From Myxococcus dinghuensis (GTDB taxonomy: Bacteria > Myxococcota > Myxococcia > Myxococcales > Myxococcaceae): a DNA stretch of 64,000 bases. The notes beneath the pieces are model-generated. The model did not search any database. It worked only from the letters and a program-made list of their open reading frames with translations, and was not told the DNA's origin. This document shows positions 37,501-45,787 of the stretch, piece after piece. The translations under genes and the position numbers were made by a program. Location: contig NZ_JAKCFB010000007.1 in the NCBI RefSeq assembly GCF_024198235.1, positions 186,001 to 250,000 of the forward strand, written 5' to 3'. The number at the start of each line of letters is the position of its first letter. Position 1 is the first letter of the stretch.

Positions 37501-39906
37501 CTAGCGGCGCAGGTACTCGGGCGAGGTGGCGAGCGTCTTGAGGACGGCCTTCAGGCTGCCCCCGTTGTCGTGGCTGACGTCCCACAGGCGCTTGTAGATG
37601 ACGCGCTCGTCCTCCTGGTGCCGCATCTCGCGGCCGAACAAGAGGGCGAACTGCGCGTTGAGCGTGCGGCGGACGAACGCCTCCTTCTTCACCGCCTGCG
37701 TGGCGAAGGACTCCATGCCCTGGCCCTTGAAGGCGTAGGTGGCGGCCAGGCCGCGGTCGGAGTCGTCGAGCGTCTGCCCCTGGGCGTCCTGCGTGCGGTA
37801 GTTGCCCTCGTCGTCCCAGCGCAGGCGCTGGTGCGCCAGCGGCGTGAGCGTCTGGTGGCACGAGTAGCAGATGCTGGTGGGGTCCACGGTGGAGGCGGCC
37901 GTGGCCGCGCCGCGCATGTCGAAGACCTCCGCGGGCACCTCGTACAGCGTGCCCATGAAGTCCGTCATCACGCGCGCCGCGTAGTTGTAGTGCGGCAGGC
38001 CGGGCTTGTTCTTGATGAAGCCCTTCATGGTGAGCACGCCCGTCTTGCCGTGCTCCGGCGCGCGCGTCACCTGCTTGAAGGTCGCGTCCACGGAGTAGTC
38101 GCCCGTGAGCAGCTCCTGGAGCGGGCGCTCCTCCCGCACCAGGTACGTCCACATCCGCGCGGGCTCGTCCGTGTCCGGCGTGCCCTCGCTCTCCGTGCGC
38201 ACCCGCATCCGGCGGAAGTAGTTCGTCTGGAAGTCGGCGGACGCGAGGTACTCGTCCACCAGCGTCTCCCACGCCTTCTGGCCCGTCTCCAGCGCGGTGA
38301 AGTCCGCCGCGGACGGCGGGTGGCCCAGCAGGTCCTGCGCCAGCTTCACCAGGAGCAGCCGGTCGCGCTCCTTGCCGGTGAGCTTCTCGTAGGTGGGGGG
38401 CAGGGTGAACAGGAAGTCGGGGGCCCGCATCAGGCCCTCGCACAGGCCGCTCCACGCCTTGGGCGCGTTGGCCTCGATGTCCAGCAGGTCCTTCACCAGC
38501 GCGTAGCCGGTGTCGCGCTCGGTGGCCGTCGACGCGCGGTACAGCATGCGCCGGTAGACCTGGTCCACCTTGGCCTTCGCCGCGTCCGCGCGCTGGGTGC
38601 CCGTGGCCGCCTCCGTGGGGCCGTACACCACGAGCGCGTCCACGTGCAGGTTCCGGTCACATACGCCCGACTCGTTGTAGTCGTTGGTGAAGCCCACCGT
38701 GAGGATGTGGTCGCCGCCCGTCACCGCCTGGGTGTGCACGAAGTCCGCGTACGCGGTGTTGTTGGGGACGTCCCACTCCGCCACCAGCACGCCGTCCACC
38801 TTCAACTGCAGGTGCGGCAGCGCCGGGCCGCACAGGTCGCCCTTGGCCTTCACCGTGAAGCGGTAGGTGGCGGAGGCGGGGAACGTGTAGGGCTGGAGCG
38901 TGGTGAGGGTGCCCGTGGTGTAGAGGTTCCAGCCGGTGGTGCCGGACTTCTGGCCGGTGCTGGCGAGGATCAGCGTGCCCGCGGGCATGGGCGTGGCGGA
39001 GCCGTCGCGGTACGCGTTCTCCATCTCGTACTGCTGCGTGGAGGGCGCCGGGATGTCGCTGAGCGGGGCGGCCAGGTCCAGGCCGGAGAAGGGGCCCGTC
39101 TTCGCGGTGGCCGCCTGCAGGCACACGTCGCGCGACAGGTCGTCCAGGCCCAGGAAGAAGTCCGCGGTGGCCACGCGCGCCTCGACGAAGTGGTCCTTGT
39201 AGTCCACGCCGCCGAGCAGGCCCACGTTCTGCGCGAAGCGGTCCACGCCGCCGCGCACCCAGTCGTCGTTGAAGACGGCCTTCACCTTGCCCTTGAGCTG
39301 GTCGTAGCCCAGGAAGGGGTTGTCGTACGTGGCGACGACGGGGCCCTCGTAGGCCGCCAGCAGCGCGGGCGGGAACTCCTCGTCCGGCCGCGACGCGGGC
39401 TGGCGCGACTCCACCGCCGCCACCTGGCAGGTGATGCTCGCCACCGCGGCGATCTCCTGCGTCGTCCACGAAGGCTGACCGCGCGGCATGCGCACGCTCT
39501 CGTCCTTCGTCACGAGCCGGGACACCATGGAGCCGGAGCTGGTGGAGAAGTAGCCGGCGGCGCGGATGGCGTAGAAGTTCTCCACGCCGTTGAGGCCCAC
39601 CTTGAAGAGCCGGCCGCTCGTCGTGCCGTGGCAGGACACACAGCCGGAGTCCTCGCGCAGCATCGCCGGCTGCACCACCCGGTCGAAGTCCGCGGCGATG
39701 CTCGCCAGCGTCACCGTCGCCGGGACGCTGTCCAGGTTGCACGGCAGCGAGCCGTCCTGCTGGACGGGGGGCAACGGGGGATTCGGGTCGCCGTAGTCCG
39801 GACGCCCGTTCTGCATGTCGAGCGTCGCCTCGCCGAAGCACCCGGCGGAACACGACATGAGCACGGCCACTGCGAGGCTCCACGGGCGCGGGGGGGAAGC
39901 GCTCAT
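37501..39906 (-). CDS. DUF1592/DUF1588 cytochrome-like lipoprotein with carbohydrate-binding insert
   Basis: The 801-residue protein starts with a signal and lipobox-like MSCSAGC. A PSCyt-type heme site CVSCH (Cys89, Cys92, His93) is followed by RMPRGQPSWTTQE. Around 330-450 lies a beta-sandwich resembling a carbohydrate-binding module (VTGGDHILTVGFTNDY, then DRNLHVDALVVYGP). The C-terminal half has the DUF1592/1588/1585 blocks: YRRMLYRAS, DEYLASADFQTNYFRR, a second heme-like CYSCHQTLTPL and LLFGREM. It is probably an outer-membrane or periplasmic electron-transfer protein that works with the Tat-exported DUF1501 partner downstream. Confidence 0.85.
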   Translation of the reverse strand: MSASPPRPWSLAVAVLMSCSAGCFGEATLDMQNGRPDYGDPNPPLPPVQQDGSLPCNLDSVPATVTLASIAADFDRVVQPAMLREDSGCVSCHGTTSGRLFKVGLNGVENFYAIRAAGYFSTSSGSMVSRLVTKDESVRMPRGQPSWTTQEIAAVASITCQVAAVESRQPASRPDEEFPPALLAAYEGPVVATYDNPFLGYDQLKGKVKAVFNDDWVRGGVDRFAQNVGLLGGVDYKDHFVEARVATADFFLGLDDLSRDVCLQAATAKTGPFSGLDLAAPLSDIPAPSTQQYEMENAYRDGSATPMPAGTLILASTGQKSGTTGWNLYTTGTLTTLQPYTFPASATYRFTVKAKGDLCGPALPHLQLKVDGVLVAEWDVPNNTAYADFVHTQAVTGGDHILTVGFTNDYNESGVCDRNLHVDALVVYGPTEAATGTQRADAAKAKVDQVYRRMLYRASTATERDTGYALVKDLLDIEANAPKAWSGLCEGLMRAPDFLFTLPPTYEKLTGKERDRLLLVKLAQDLLGHPPSAADFTALETGQKAWETLVDEYLASADFQTNYFRRMRVRTESEGTPDTDEPARMWTYLVREERPLQELLTGDYSVDATFKQVTRAPEHGKTGVLTMKGFIKNKPGLPHYNYAARVMTDFMGTLYEVPAEVFDMRGAATAASTVDPTSICYSCHQTLTPLAHQRLRWDDEGNYRTQDAQGQTLDDSDRGLAATYAFKGQGMESFATQAVKKEAFVRRTLNAQFALLFGREMRHQEDERVIYKRLWDVSHDNGGSLKAVLKTLATSPEYLRR

Positions 39907-40115
39907 GTGCCCTCCAGGGAGGGGTGGATTTGCCCCCGCATGCTGGCACGAGGAGGGGGCGATTGACCAGTTGCGGACAAAGGAGATGGAGAAAAGTCGG
40001 GAAATTATCGGGTTGCCCGGCCGCCGAGTTGCCAGCCGGGCGGTGTCCGCGCCGCCCGGGGGTACGTGACGCCGGGGTGGGTGGAGCGCAGGTTGTGGGC
40101 GAGGAGGTGGGACAG

Positions 40116-40421
40116 ATGGCCTGGCCCGAAGTGGGTTCGCCCTACGAGCGGCGGTCGATCATCCGGGGCATGCGCGTGCGTGACGAGGACGACACGTTGC
40201 TGGGGTACGTGGCGGAGATCGGCGACACGCACCTCTACGTGCGGCGCTGGCCGTTCAGCCGGCGGTGGGGCGAGGTGCCGCTGTCGCGGGTGCGCCACGT
40301 GGCGCGCGGGACGGTCCGGGTGGAGGGCCGGGGAGGGGCGGCGGTGGCGCCCCGGTCGCTGCACGGCGAGGTGGTGACCCAGACCTTGCCCTTGCCGGAG
40401 CCGGACGCGTCGCTCGGGTGA
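40116..40421 (+). CDS. Small PRC-barrel/DUF2171-like protein
   Basis: The 101-residue protein starts at ATG 40116 with AGGAGG 9 bases upstream. Its core RGMRVRDEDDTLLGYVAEIGDTHLYVRRWPFSRRWGEVPLSRVRHV looks like one PRC-barrel or DUF2171-type unit, a small beta-barrel often found in proteins that bind RNA or other partners. The C-terminal 30 residues are a flexible tail. It has no signal peptide. dapD follows 49 bases later on the same strand, so they may share a transcript. Confidence 0.65.
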   Translation: MAWPEVGSPYERRSIIRGMRVRDEDDTLLGYVAEIGDTHLYVRRWPFSRRWGEVPLSRVRHVARGTVRVEGRGGAAVAPRSLHGEVVTQTLPLPEPDASLG

Positions 40422-40470
40422 CGCACGCCGGTGCGGCGCGGGGCGTCGAAGTGTGCTTCAAGGAGGCGCC

Positions 40471-41295
40471 ATGCTGCCCATCGACGAACTCTCCCAGAAG
40501 GTGTCCGCCGCGTTCGCGGACCGGACGAAGCTGAAGGACCCGGCCTTCGCGGCCGCCGTGCGCGAGACGGTCGCCCGGCTGGACGCGGGGGAGCTGCGGG
40601 TCGCGGAGAAGGGCCCGGACGGGTGGAAGGTCCACGCGTGGGTGAAGGAGGCCATCCTCCTGTTCTTCGCGGTGTCGGAGATGAAGGTGATGGAGGTGGG
40701 CCCCTTCGAGTTCCACGACAAGGTGCCGCTGAAGAAGGGCCTGGACGCGGCGGGCGTGCGCGTGGTGCCGCCGGGCACGGTGCGCTACGGCGCGTTCGTG
40801 GAGCGCGGCGCGGTGGTGATGCCCGGCTACGTCAACATCGGCGCGCGCGTGGGCGCGGGCACCATGGTGGACACCTGGGCCACGGTGGGAAGCTGCGCGC
40901 AGGTGGGCTCGGACGTGCACCTGTCCGGTGGCGTGGGGCTGGGCGGCGTGCTGGAGCCGCCCACGGCGTCGCCCGTCATCATCGAGGACCGCGCCTTCCT
41001 GGGCAGCCGCTGCATCGTGGTGGAGGGCGTGGTGGTGGAGGAGGAGGCGGTGCTGGGCGCCAACGTGGTGCTCACCGCGTCCACGCCCATCATCGACGTC
41101 ACCGGCCCCGAGGAGCGCGTCTTCAAGGGCCGCGTCCCCGCGCGCAGCGTGGTGATTCCGGGCATGCGGGAGAAGCAGTTCCCCGCCGGGAAGTACATGG
41201 TCCCCTGCGCGCTCATCATCGGCCAGCGGACACAGTCCACGGACAAGAAGACCAGCCTCAACTCGGCCCTGCGAGACTTCGGCGTCGCCGTATAA
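40471..41295 (+). CDS. dapD: 2,3,4,5-tetrahydropyridine-2,6-dicarboxylate N-succinyltransferase
   Basis: The 274-residue length is exactly that of DapD, which succinylates tetrahydrodipicolinate in the succinylase branch of lysine and meso-diaminopimelate synthesis. The left-handed beta-helix hexapeptides run through GTVRYGAFVERGAVVMPGYV, GARVGAGTMVDTWATVGSCA and GVGLGGVLEPPTASPVIIED, the last two being the DapD signature region. The end, GQRTQSTDKKTSLNSALRDF, is also characteristic. The ATG at 40471 follows AGGAGG. dapE, the desuccinylase, lies 2.7 kb downstream on the same strand. Confidence 0.95.
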   Translation: MLPIDELSQKVSAAFADRTKLKDPAFAAAVRETVARLDAGELRVAEKGPDGWKVHAWVKEAILLFFAVSEMKVMEVGPFEFHDKVPLKKGLDAAGVRVVPPGTVRYGAFVERGAVVMPGYVNIGARVGAGTMVDTWATVGSCAQVGSDVHLSGGVGLGGVLEPPTASPVIIEDRAFLGSRCIVVEGVVVEEEAVLGANVVLTASTPIIDVTGPEERVFKGRVPARSVVIPGMREKQFPAGKYMVPCALIIGQRTQSTDKKTSLNSALRDFGVAV

Positions 41296-41360
41296 GCCGC
41301 TGGGAAATCCGATGCCGCGCATGCTTTCGTAGTGGGAGCGTGAGGGGATGGAGCGCGAAG

Positions 41361-41996
41361 ATGGAGCACCTCGACGACAGCCTGGCCGAGTGGGCCCTGG
41401 GGACGCTGGAGTCCCCTGACCGGGAGGCCGCGGAGCGGCACCTGTCGTCGTGCGCGCGCTGCCGCGGCCTCGCGGACCGGCTGGCCATCGCCCGCGAGGG
41501 GCTGTCGCTGCTCGACGCCCCCGTGGAGCCGCCGCCCGTCGTGCTGGAGCGGCTGCTGGTCCGGATGGAGGGGCCGCGCCGCCTCGAGCGCTTCGCGGAC
41601 CGGCTCGCCGCCTTCTTCGATTTGACCCGCGAGCGGACGCTGGCGCTGCTCGACGCGCTCGGTGACGCCTCGCTGTGGATGCCCGGGCCGGTGGAGGGCA
41701 CGTCGCTGCTGCCGGTGGAGGCGGGGCCCGGGCGCGAGGGGATGCTCGCCGCCATCCTCCGGCTGGACCCGGGCGCTCGCTACCCGCTGCACACGCACCA
41801 CGGGCGGGAGCTGAACCTGGTGCTGGAGGGCGGCTTCCGCGAGGACGGTGGCCACGAGGTGTGGCCGGGCGAGGAGCTGGAGAAGACGGACGGCAGCGCC
41901 CACGGCTTCACCGCGCTGGAGGGCCCCGCGTGCCTGTGCGCGTCGCTGCTCGACGGCGCCACCCGCTTCGACGAGGAGCTGGCCTCGCCCGCGTGA
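41361..41996 (+). CDS. ChrR-like zinc anti-sigma factor with cupin domain
   Basis: The 211-residue protein has two zinc sites in the ChrR pattern. The N-terminal anti-sigma domain has His3 and HLSSCARC (His27, Cys31, Cys34), the HxxxCxxC zinc motif. The C-terminal cupin has His144, His146, Glu150 and His181 with the same spacing as the ChrR ligands. In Rhodobacter ChrR this pair holds an ECF sigma factor inactive until singlet oxygen appears. No ECF sigma gene is adjacent, so the partner must be elsewhere. Start at ATG 41361; GTG 41340 in frame is an alternative. Confidence 0.82.
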   Translation: MEHLDDSLAEWALGTLESPDREAAERHLSSCARCRGLADRLAIAREGLSLLDAPVEPPPVVLERLLVRMEGPRRLERFADRLAAFFDLTRERTLALLDALGDASLWMPGPVEGTSLLPVEAGPGREGMLAAILRLDPGARYPLHTHHGRELNLVLEGGFREDGGHEVWPGEELEKTDGSAHGFTALEGPACLCASLLDGATRFDEELASPA

Positions 41997-42129
41997 GGGC
42001 GCGCGGGTTGTGAGGCCCCAGCGGGTTGACGTAGGCTCGTCGACATCTGGCGCCCCTACTTCGCTCTAGAATCCCCGCTGGCTTGCCACGGGGATGGGGC
42101 GCCGACTTTCCTTCCGAGGGGAGAGCGGC

Positions 42130-43893
42130 ATGCCGGGGGTTTTGCGCGACGTGGTGGCGACGTTCACGCACGAGGGCGCGGTGGCCTTCGACCTCTCCCA
42201 GACGGACCCGCTCACGCACCTGACCTTCACCCAGGGCGCCGCGCTGTTCGGGGACTCGTTCTACGCCACGCAGGTGGAGGCGCTCCGCGCGTACGCCGCC
42301 GCGCTGCTGGCCGCCGAGCGGCACGAGCGGGGCTTCGGCTGGAAGTTCGCCACGTACATGCGCGACCCGGTGGAGGGGAAGGGCAACCGCATCCAGGGCA
42401 GCCTCGCGCCGGCCATCCTCGCCGCGGCGGACCCGGAGGGGCCCTTCACGGAGGAGTACACGTTCCGCGGCCTGCGCCATCGCGCGGATGACGCGGTGCT
42501 GTTCGTCACCCACTTCCAGAACCTGGGGCTGGGCGAGGTGCCGGAGGCCGCGCGCAAGGGCCTGGCCCGCGCGCTGGCGCAGTTCGACGAGTACCAGCTG
42601 CTCAAGTACGCGCGGCGGCAGTTCCCGCTGGCGCGGCGGCGGCCGAACGGGAAGCACGCGAGCCTGCGGCTGGTGGACGTGATGGGGCTGGCGAAGGCGC
42701 ACCTGGACGCGCGCACGCTGAAGCTCTACCGCTACCTGCACGCGCCCACCCGTGCGCGCGAGGGCCTCACCCAGGGGCTGGCGCTCCTGGAGGGCCGGCG
42801 CGCGTTCTTCCAGGGCGACGCGAGCGTGGAGAACTTCGTGAAGGGGCGCCTGTCCACGGAGCAGGCGCTGTCGTTCATGGGGTCGACCCAGGAGACGTGG
42901 CGCCGCGTGCTGGACGTGCCGGGGTTGCTGCCGGACCTGGCCTTCAAGGGCTACGTGCGGGCCATGTACCTGGCGGGCATCCCCGTGGCGACGCTGGTGG
43001 AGATGGCGCGGAAGCGGCGCTTCGCCGGGCTGTGGCCCCATCAAGTCTACATGGGGTGGAGCGCGGCCCATGCCGGCTCGAACCGTCCGGGCTACCGCGC
43101 GGAGCCGGCGCCCGCCATCGAGCCCGTCTTCGAGGCCATCCTGGAGCGGGTGTGCGAGGGCCTCCTGCCCGAGGGCGGGAGCCTGGGCATCGCGGACATC
43201 TCCGGCTCCATGTTCGGCGCGTCGCTGGGCGGCACGCAGAGCCAGGCGACGGTGGGCGACGCGGCGGTGACGCTGGCGGCGGTGATGGCGCGCGAGCTGG
43301 GCTACGCGGCGACGTTCTCCGACGACATCTTCGTGGAGGACCGCAAGCGGGGGCAGGGCGTGTTCGACCTCGCGCACGCGCTGCGCGGCGGGCCGGGCTG
43401 GGGCAGCACCCAGGTGGCGGGCTCCGTGGTGAGCCTCATCCAGCTGCTCCTGGCGGAGCCCTCGCGCCCGCGTCCCCGCACGCTCTACTTCTTCTCCGAC
43501 ATGCAGTTCCACCCGCCGGAGTTCCAGTCGCTGGGCGACACCCGGGGCGAGGCCGCGGACCGCAAGGCGGCGCTGCTCCGGGAGCTGGGCGTGGACCTGG
43601 ACGCGGGCACCCCGCCGTTGCTCGCGGCGCTCGACGCGTGGCACCGCGCGCTGGGGCCGGTGGACGTCGTCTTGTGGAACCTCGCGGCCCACGACAACGC
43701 GCCGCTGCCCTCCAAGCTGCCCCACGTGCTGATGCTGGCGGGCTTCGACGCGAACTCGTTCCGCCACGTCGCCGCGTGGCAGGCCGCCGGCAGCCCCGTG
43801 ACGCCCGAGCGGCCGAGCCCCGGCGTCACCCCCTCGGACGCGGGCGGCGGTCGCAACCCCGACGCGGAGTTGGACTTCATCCGCACCTTCTGA
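42130..43893 (+). CDS. Ro60/TROVE-like RNA-binding protein with vWA domain
   Basis: A 587-residue soluble protein. The N-terminal two thirds are helical, with FRGLRHRADDAVLF, LARALAQFDEYQLLKYARRQFP and SLRLVDVMGLAKAH, phrases that fit the HEAT-like ring of Ro60/Rsr proteins. The C-terminal vWA domain has the MIDAS motif DISGS (356-360). Ro proteins bind misfolded RNA and small Y RNAs. The assignment rests on motif order, so a different vWA family is possible. Start at ATG 42130 follows GGGGAG; ATG 42094 is also in frame. No Y RNA was recognised nearby. Confidence 0.65.
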   Translation: MPGVLRDVVATFTHEGAVAFDLSQTDPLTHLTFTQGAALFGDSFYATQVEALRAYAAALLAAERHERGFGWKFATYMRDPVEGKGNRIQGSLAPAILAAADPEGPFTEEYTFRGLRHRADDAVLFVTHFQNLGLGEVPEAARKGLARALAQFDEYQLLKYARRQFPLARRRPNGKHASLRLVDVMGLAKAHLDARTLKLYRYLHAPTRAREGLTQGLALLEGRRAFFQGDASVENFVKGRLSTEQALSFMGSTQETWRRVLDVPGLLPDLAFKGYVRAMYLAGIPVATLVEMARKRRFAGLWPHQVYMGWSAAHAGSNRPGYRAEPAPAIEPVFEAILERVCEGLLPEGGSLGIADISGSMFGASLGGTQSQATVGDAAVTLAAVMARELGYAATFSDDIFVEDRKRGQGVFDLAHALRGGPGWGSTQVAGSVVSLIQLLLAEPSRPRPRTLYFFSDMQFHPPEFQSLGDTRGEAADRKAALLRELGVDLDAGTPPLLAALDAWHRALGPVDVVLWNLAAHDNAPLPSKLPHVLMLAGFDANSFRHVAAWQAAGSPVTPERPSPGVTPSDAGGGRNPDAELDFIRTF

Positions 43894-43914
43894 AGTGGTT
43901 GAAATTCCAAGCTT

Positions 43915-43928
43915 CCGCCCCAGGGCGG
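43915..43928. terminator. Weak hairpin after the TROVE-like gene
   Basis: CCGCCC and GGGCGG are separated by two bases, 21 bases after the stop. The loop is very short and no clear T-run follows, so it is only a possible terminator. Confidence 0.25.
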
Positions 43929-43993
43929 GGGTTCGGGTCGGCCATTCGTCACCGCGGTGGGGGGGACTTCCGCGAGGGTGCGGGGAGGGCGGT

Positions 43994-45091
43994 ATGGTGC
44001 GTCGCAGCATGTCCTCTCAAGACCTCGCCACGAGGCTCGCCCACACGACGCTCGAGCTGTGCCGCATCTCCAGTCCCATCACGCACGAAGGCCCCATCGC
44101 CGACTTCATCGAACGATGGGCGGCCCAGCACTTCCCTCCAGGGGAGATCTTCCGCGTGGGGCACACGTTGCTGCTCGGCAGGCTTTCGGACCCTCGCCCC
44201 ACGGTGGCGCTCATCGGGCACCTGGACACGGTGCCCGCGCACCCCAGCGACCAGGGCCGCGAGCCGCGCATCGAGGGTGAGCGGGTCCACGGGCTGGGTG
44301 CGTCGGACATGAAGGGCGGGCTGGCGGTGATGATGGCGCTGGCGGAGGACCTGCGGCGCGACACGCTGCCGGTCAACCTGGCGTTCCTCTTCTACGAGCG
44401 GGAGGAGGGGGCCTACGCGGAGAGCGGCCTCATCCCGCTGTTCGCGAAGCGGCCGGACCTGGCCCAGGTGAGGTTCGGCATCGCCATGGAGCCCACGGAC
44501 GGCGTGGTGCAGGTGGGCTGCGTCGGCTCCATGCAGGTGACGGTGCGCTTCGCCGGGCGCAGCGCGCACTCGGCGCGGCCGTGGCAGGGGGAGAACGCCA
44601 TCCACAAGGCGGGGCCGTTCCTGGCGGAGCTGCTCGCCCGCCAGCGGGTGGAGGTGGACGTCGCGGGCTTCCCCTTCTACGAGGTCCTCAACGCCACGCT
44701 CGCCAAGGGCGGCCGGGCGCGCAACGTCATCCCCGAGTCGTTCGAGCTGAACCTCAACTACCGCTTCGCGCCGGGCAAGAGCATCGCGCGGGCGAAGCAG
44801 GACGTGCTCGAGCTGGTCGCGGGCCGCGCGGAGGTGGAGTTCACGGACGCCTCGCCCAGCGGCCCCGTCGTCGCCGGCAACCCGCTGTTCCAGAAGCTGC
44901 TGGCCATCACCGGCCTGCCCGCCGCGTCCAAGCAGGCGTGGACGGACGTGGCGCGCTTCGGTGAGTGGGGCGTGGACGCCATCAACTACGGCCCCGGCGA
45001 GACGGCCCAGGCGCACCAGGCCCACGAGAGCGCGCCCATCCCTCCCCTGGCCGTGGCGTACGAGAAGCTCGCCGCGTTCCTCCGGGGCTGA
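43994..45091 (+). CDS. dapE: Succinyl-diaminopimelate desuccinylase (M20 peptidase family)
   Basis: The 365-residue enzyme hydrolyses N-succinyl-LL-diaminopimelate in lysine and peptidoglycan synthesis. Metal ligands of M20 enzymes are seen in ALIGHLDTVPAH, GASDMKGG, YEREEG and in the C-terminal HES (in QAHQAHESA). The central dimerisation domain has GRSAHSARPWQGENAIHKA. The start is set at ATG 43994 because GGGGAGG lies 5 bases upstream; ATG 44009 is also in frame. Its sharing of a strand with dapD supports the pathway call, although other M20 deacylases look similar. Confidence 0.85.
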   Translation: MVRRSMSSQDLATRLAHTTLELCRISSPITHEGPIADFIERWAAQHFPPGEIFRVGHTLLLGRLSDPRPTVALIGHLDTVPAHPSDQGREPRIEGERVHGLGASDMKGGLAVMMALAEDLRRDTLPVNLAFLFYEREEGAYAESGLIPLFAKRPDLAQVRFGIAMEPTDGVVQVGCVGSMQVTVRFAGRSAHSARPWQGENAIHKAGPFLAELLARQRVEVDVAGFPFYEVLNATLAKGGRARNVIPESFELNLNYRFAPGKSIARAKQDVLELVAGRAEVEFTDASPSGPVVAGNPLFQKLLAITGLPAASKQAWTDVARFGEWGVDAINYGPGETAQAHQAHESAPIPPLAVAYEKLAAFLRG

Positions 45092-45096
45092 GGCCG

Positions 45097-45120
45097 GGGA
45101 GGCCGAGTTTCCGGCCTCCC
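45097..45120 (+). terminator. Strong hairpin after dapE
   Basis: A perfect 9-bp stem (45097-45105 with 45112-45120) and loop AGTTTC begins 5 bases after the dapE stop. No T-run follows, but position and strength suggest a terminator. Confidence 0.55.
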
Positions 45121-45283
45121 GCGCGCGCTCCTCCGGCTTCGCGGACGTCGGCTCGCGAGCGATGCGCGCGAGCCATTCGTCCGCTGTCGTTCATCTTCGT
45201 CGCGGAGGGCTCTCTTCGTCGCGCGCGCGGGCGTACCCTGCGTCGTGTATCGCCAGCCGTTCTCCCTCACTGGAGGAGATGGA

Positions 45284-45673
45284 ATGACTCAAGAGACCGT
45301 CAATCCGCAAATCACCGACGTCGTCGCCGCCTCGGACCTGGACCCCGGCCTGCCCATGTCCTCGACGCGGAAGCGGAAGTCCACGAGCGCGCGCCGCGGT
45401 GGCGCGCGTCGCACCTCGGCGCGCAAGGGCGCCGCGCGCGGCGGTGCTCGCGCGAAGAAGACGTCCCGCAAGAGCACGTCGGCGCGGGGCAAGACGGCGC
45501 GCAAGGCGGCCACCAAGGGAGGTCGTCGTGGCGCGCGCAAGGCCACCACCCGCAAGTCGGCGGTCGCGGGGCGCACGGCGCGCAAGAGCACCGGCCGCGG
45601 TCGTGCCGCGAAGAAGGTGACGACCTCGCGGCGCGGTGCGCGGAAGACGACGCGCCGCTCGACGCGCAAGTAG
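45284..45673 (+). CDS. Histone H1-like basic protein
   Basis: The 129-residue protein has a short acidic N-terminal part (about 1-30) followed by a long Lys/Arg/Ala/Ser/Thr/Gly tail of irregular repeats such as KSTSAR, RKAATK and RRGARK. It has almost no hydrophobic residues, so it is probably unfolded until it binds DNA or RNA. It resembles the H1-like nucleoid proteins of bacteria. The ATG at 45284 follows GGAGGAG. A related Lys/Ala/Pro tail is fused to the YdeI-like protein at 19845-20570. Confidence 0.85.
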   Translation: MTQETVNPQITDVVAASDLDPGLPMSSTRKRKSTSARRGGARRTSARKGAARGGARAKKTSRKSTSARGKTARKAATKGGRRGARKATTRKSAVAGRTARKSTGRGRAAKKVTTSRRGARKTTRRSTRK

Positions 45674-45750
45674 GCACGTCCCCCTTCCGGGGACGCGCAC
45701 CCCTCCCGCCAGGTCCGGATGGTCCAAGGCCTCCACCGGGCCCTGGAGAG

Positions 45751-45777
45751 GCGCGCCCCGAGTCGCCCGGGGCGCGC
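45751..45777. terminator. Bidirectional hairpin between convergent genes
   Basis: A perfect 10-bp GC stem (45751-45760 with 45768-45777) and loop AGTCGCC lie between the stops of the H1-like gene and the lipoprotein gene. It can serve both strands. Confidence 0.6.
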
Positions 45778-45787
45778 GTCGGCGCGC

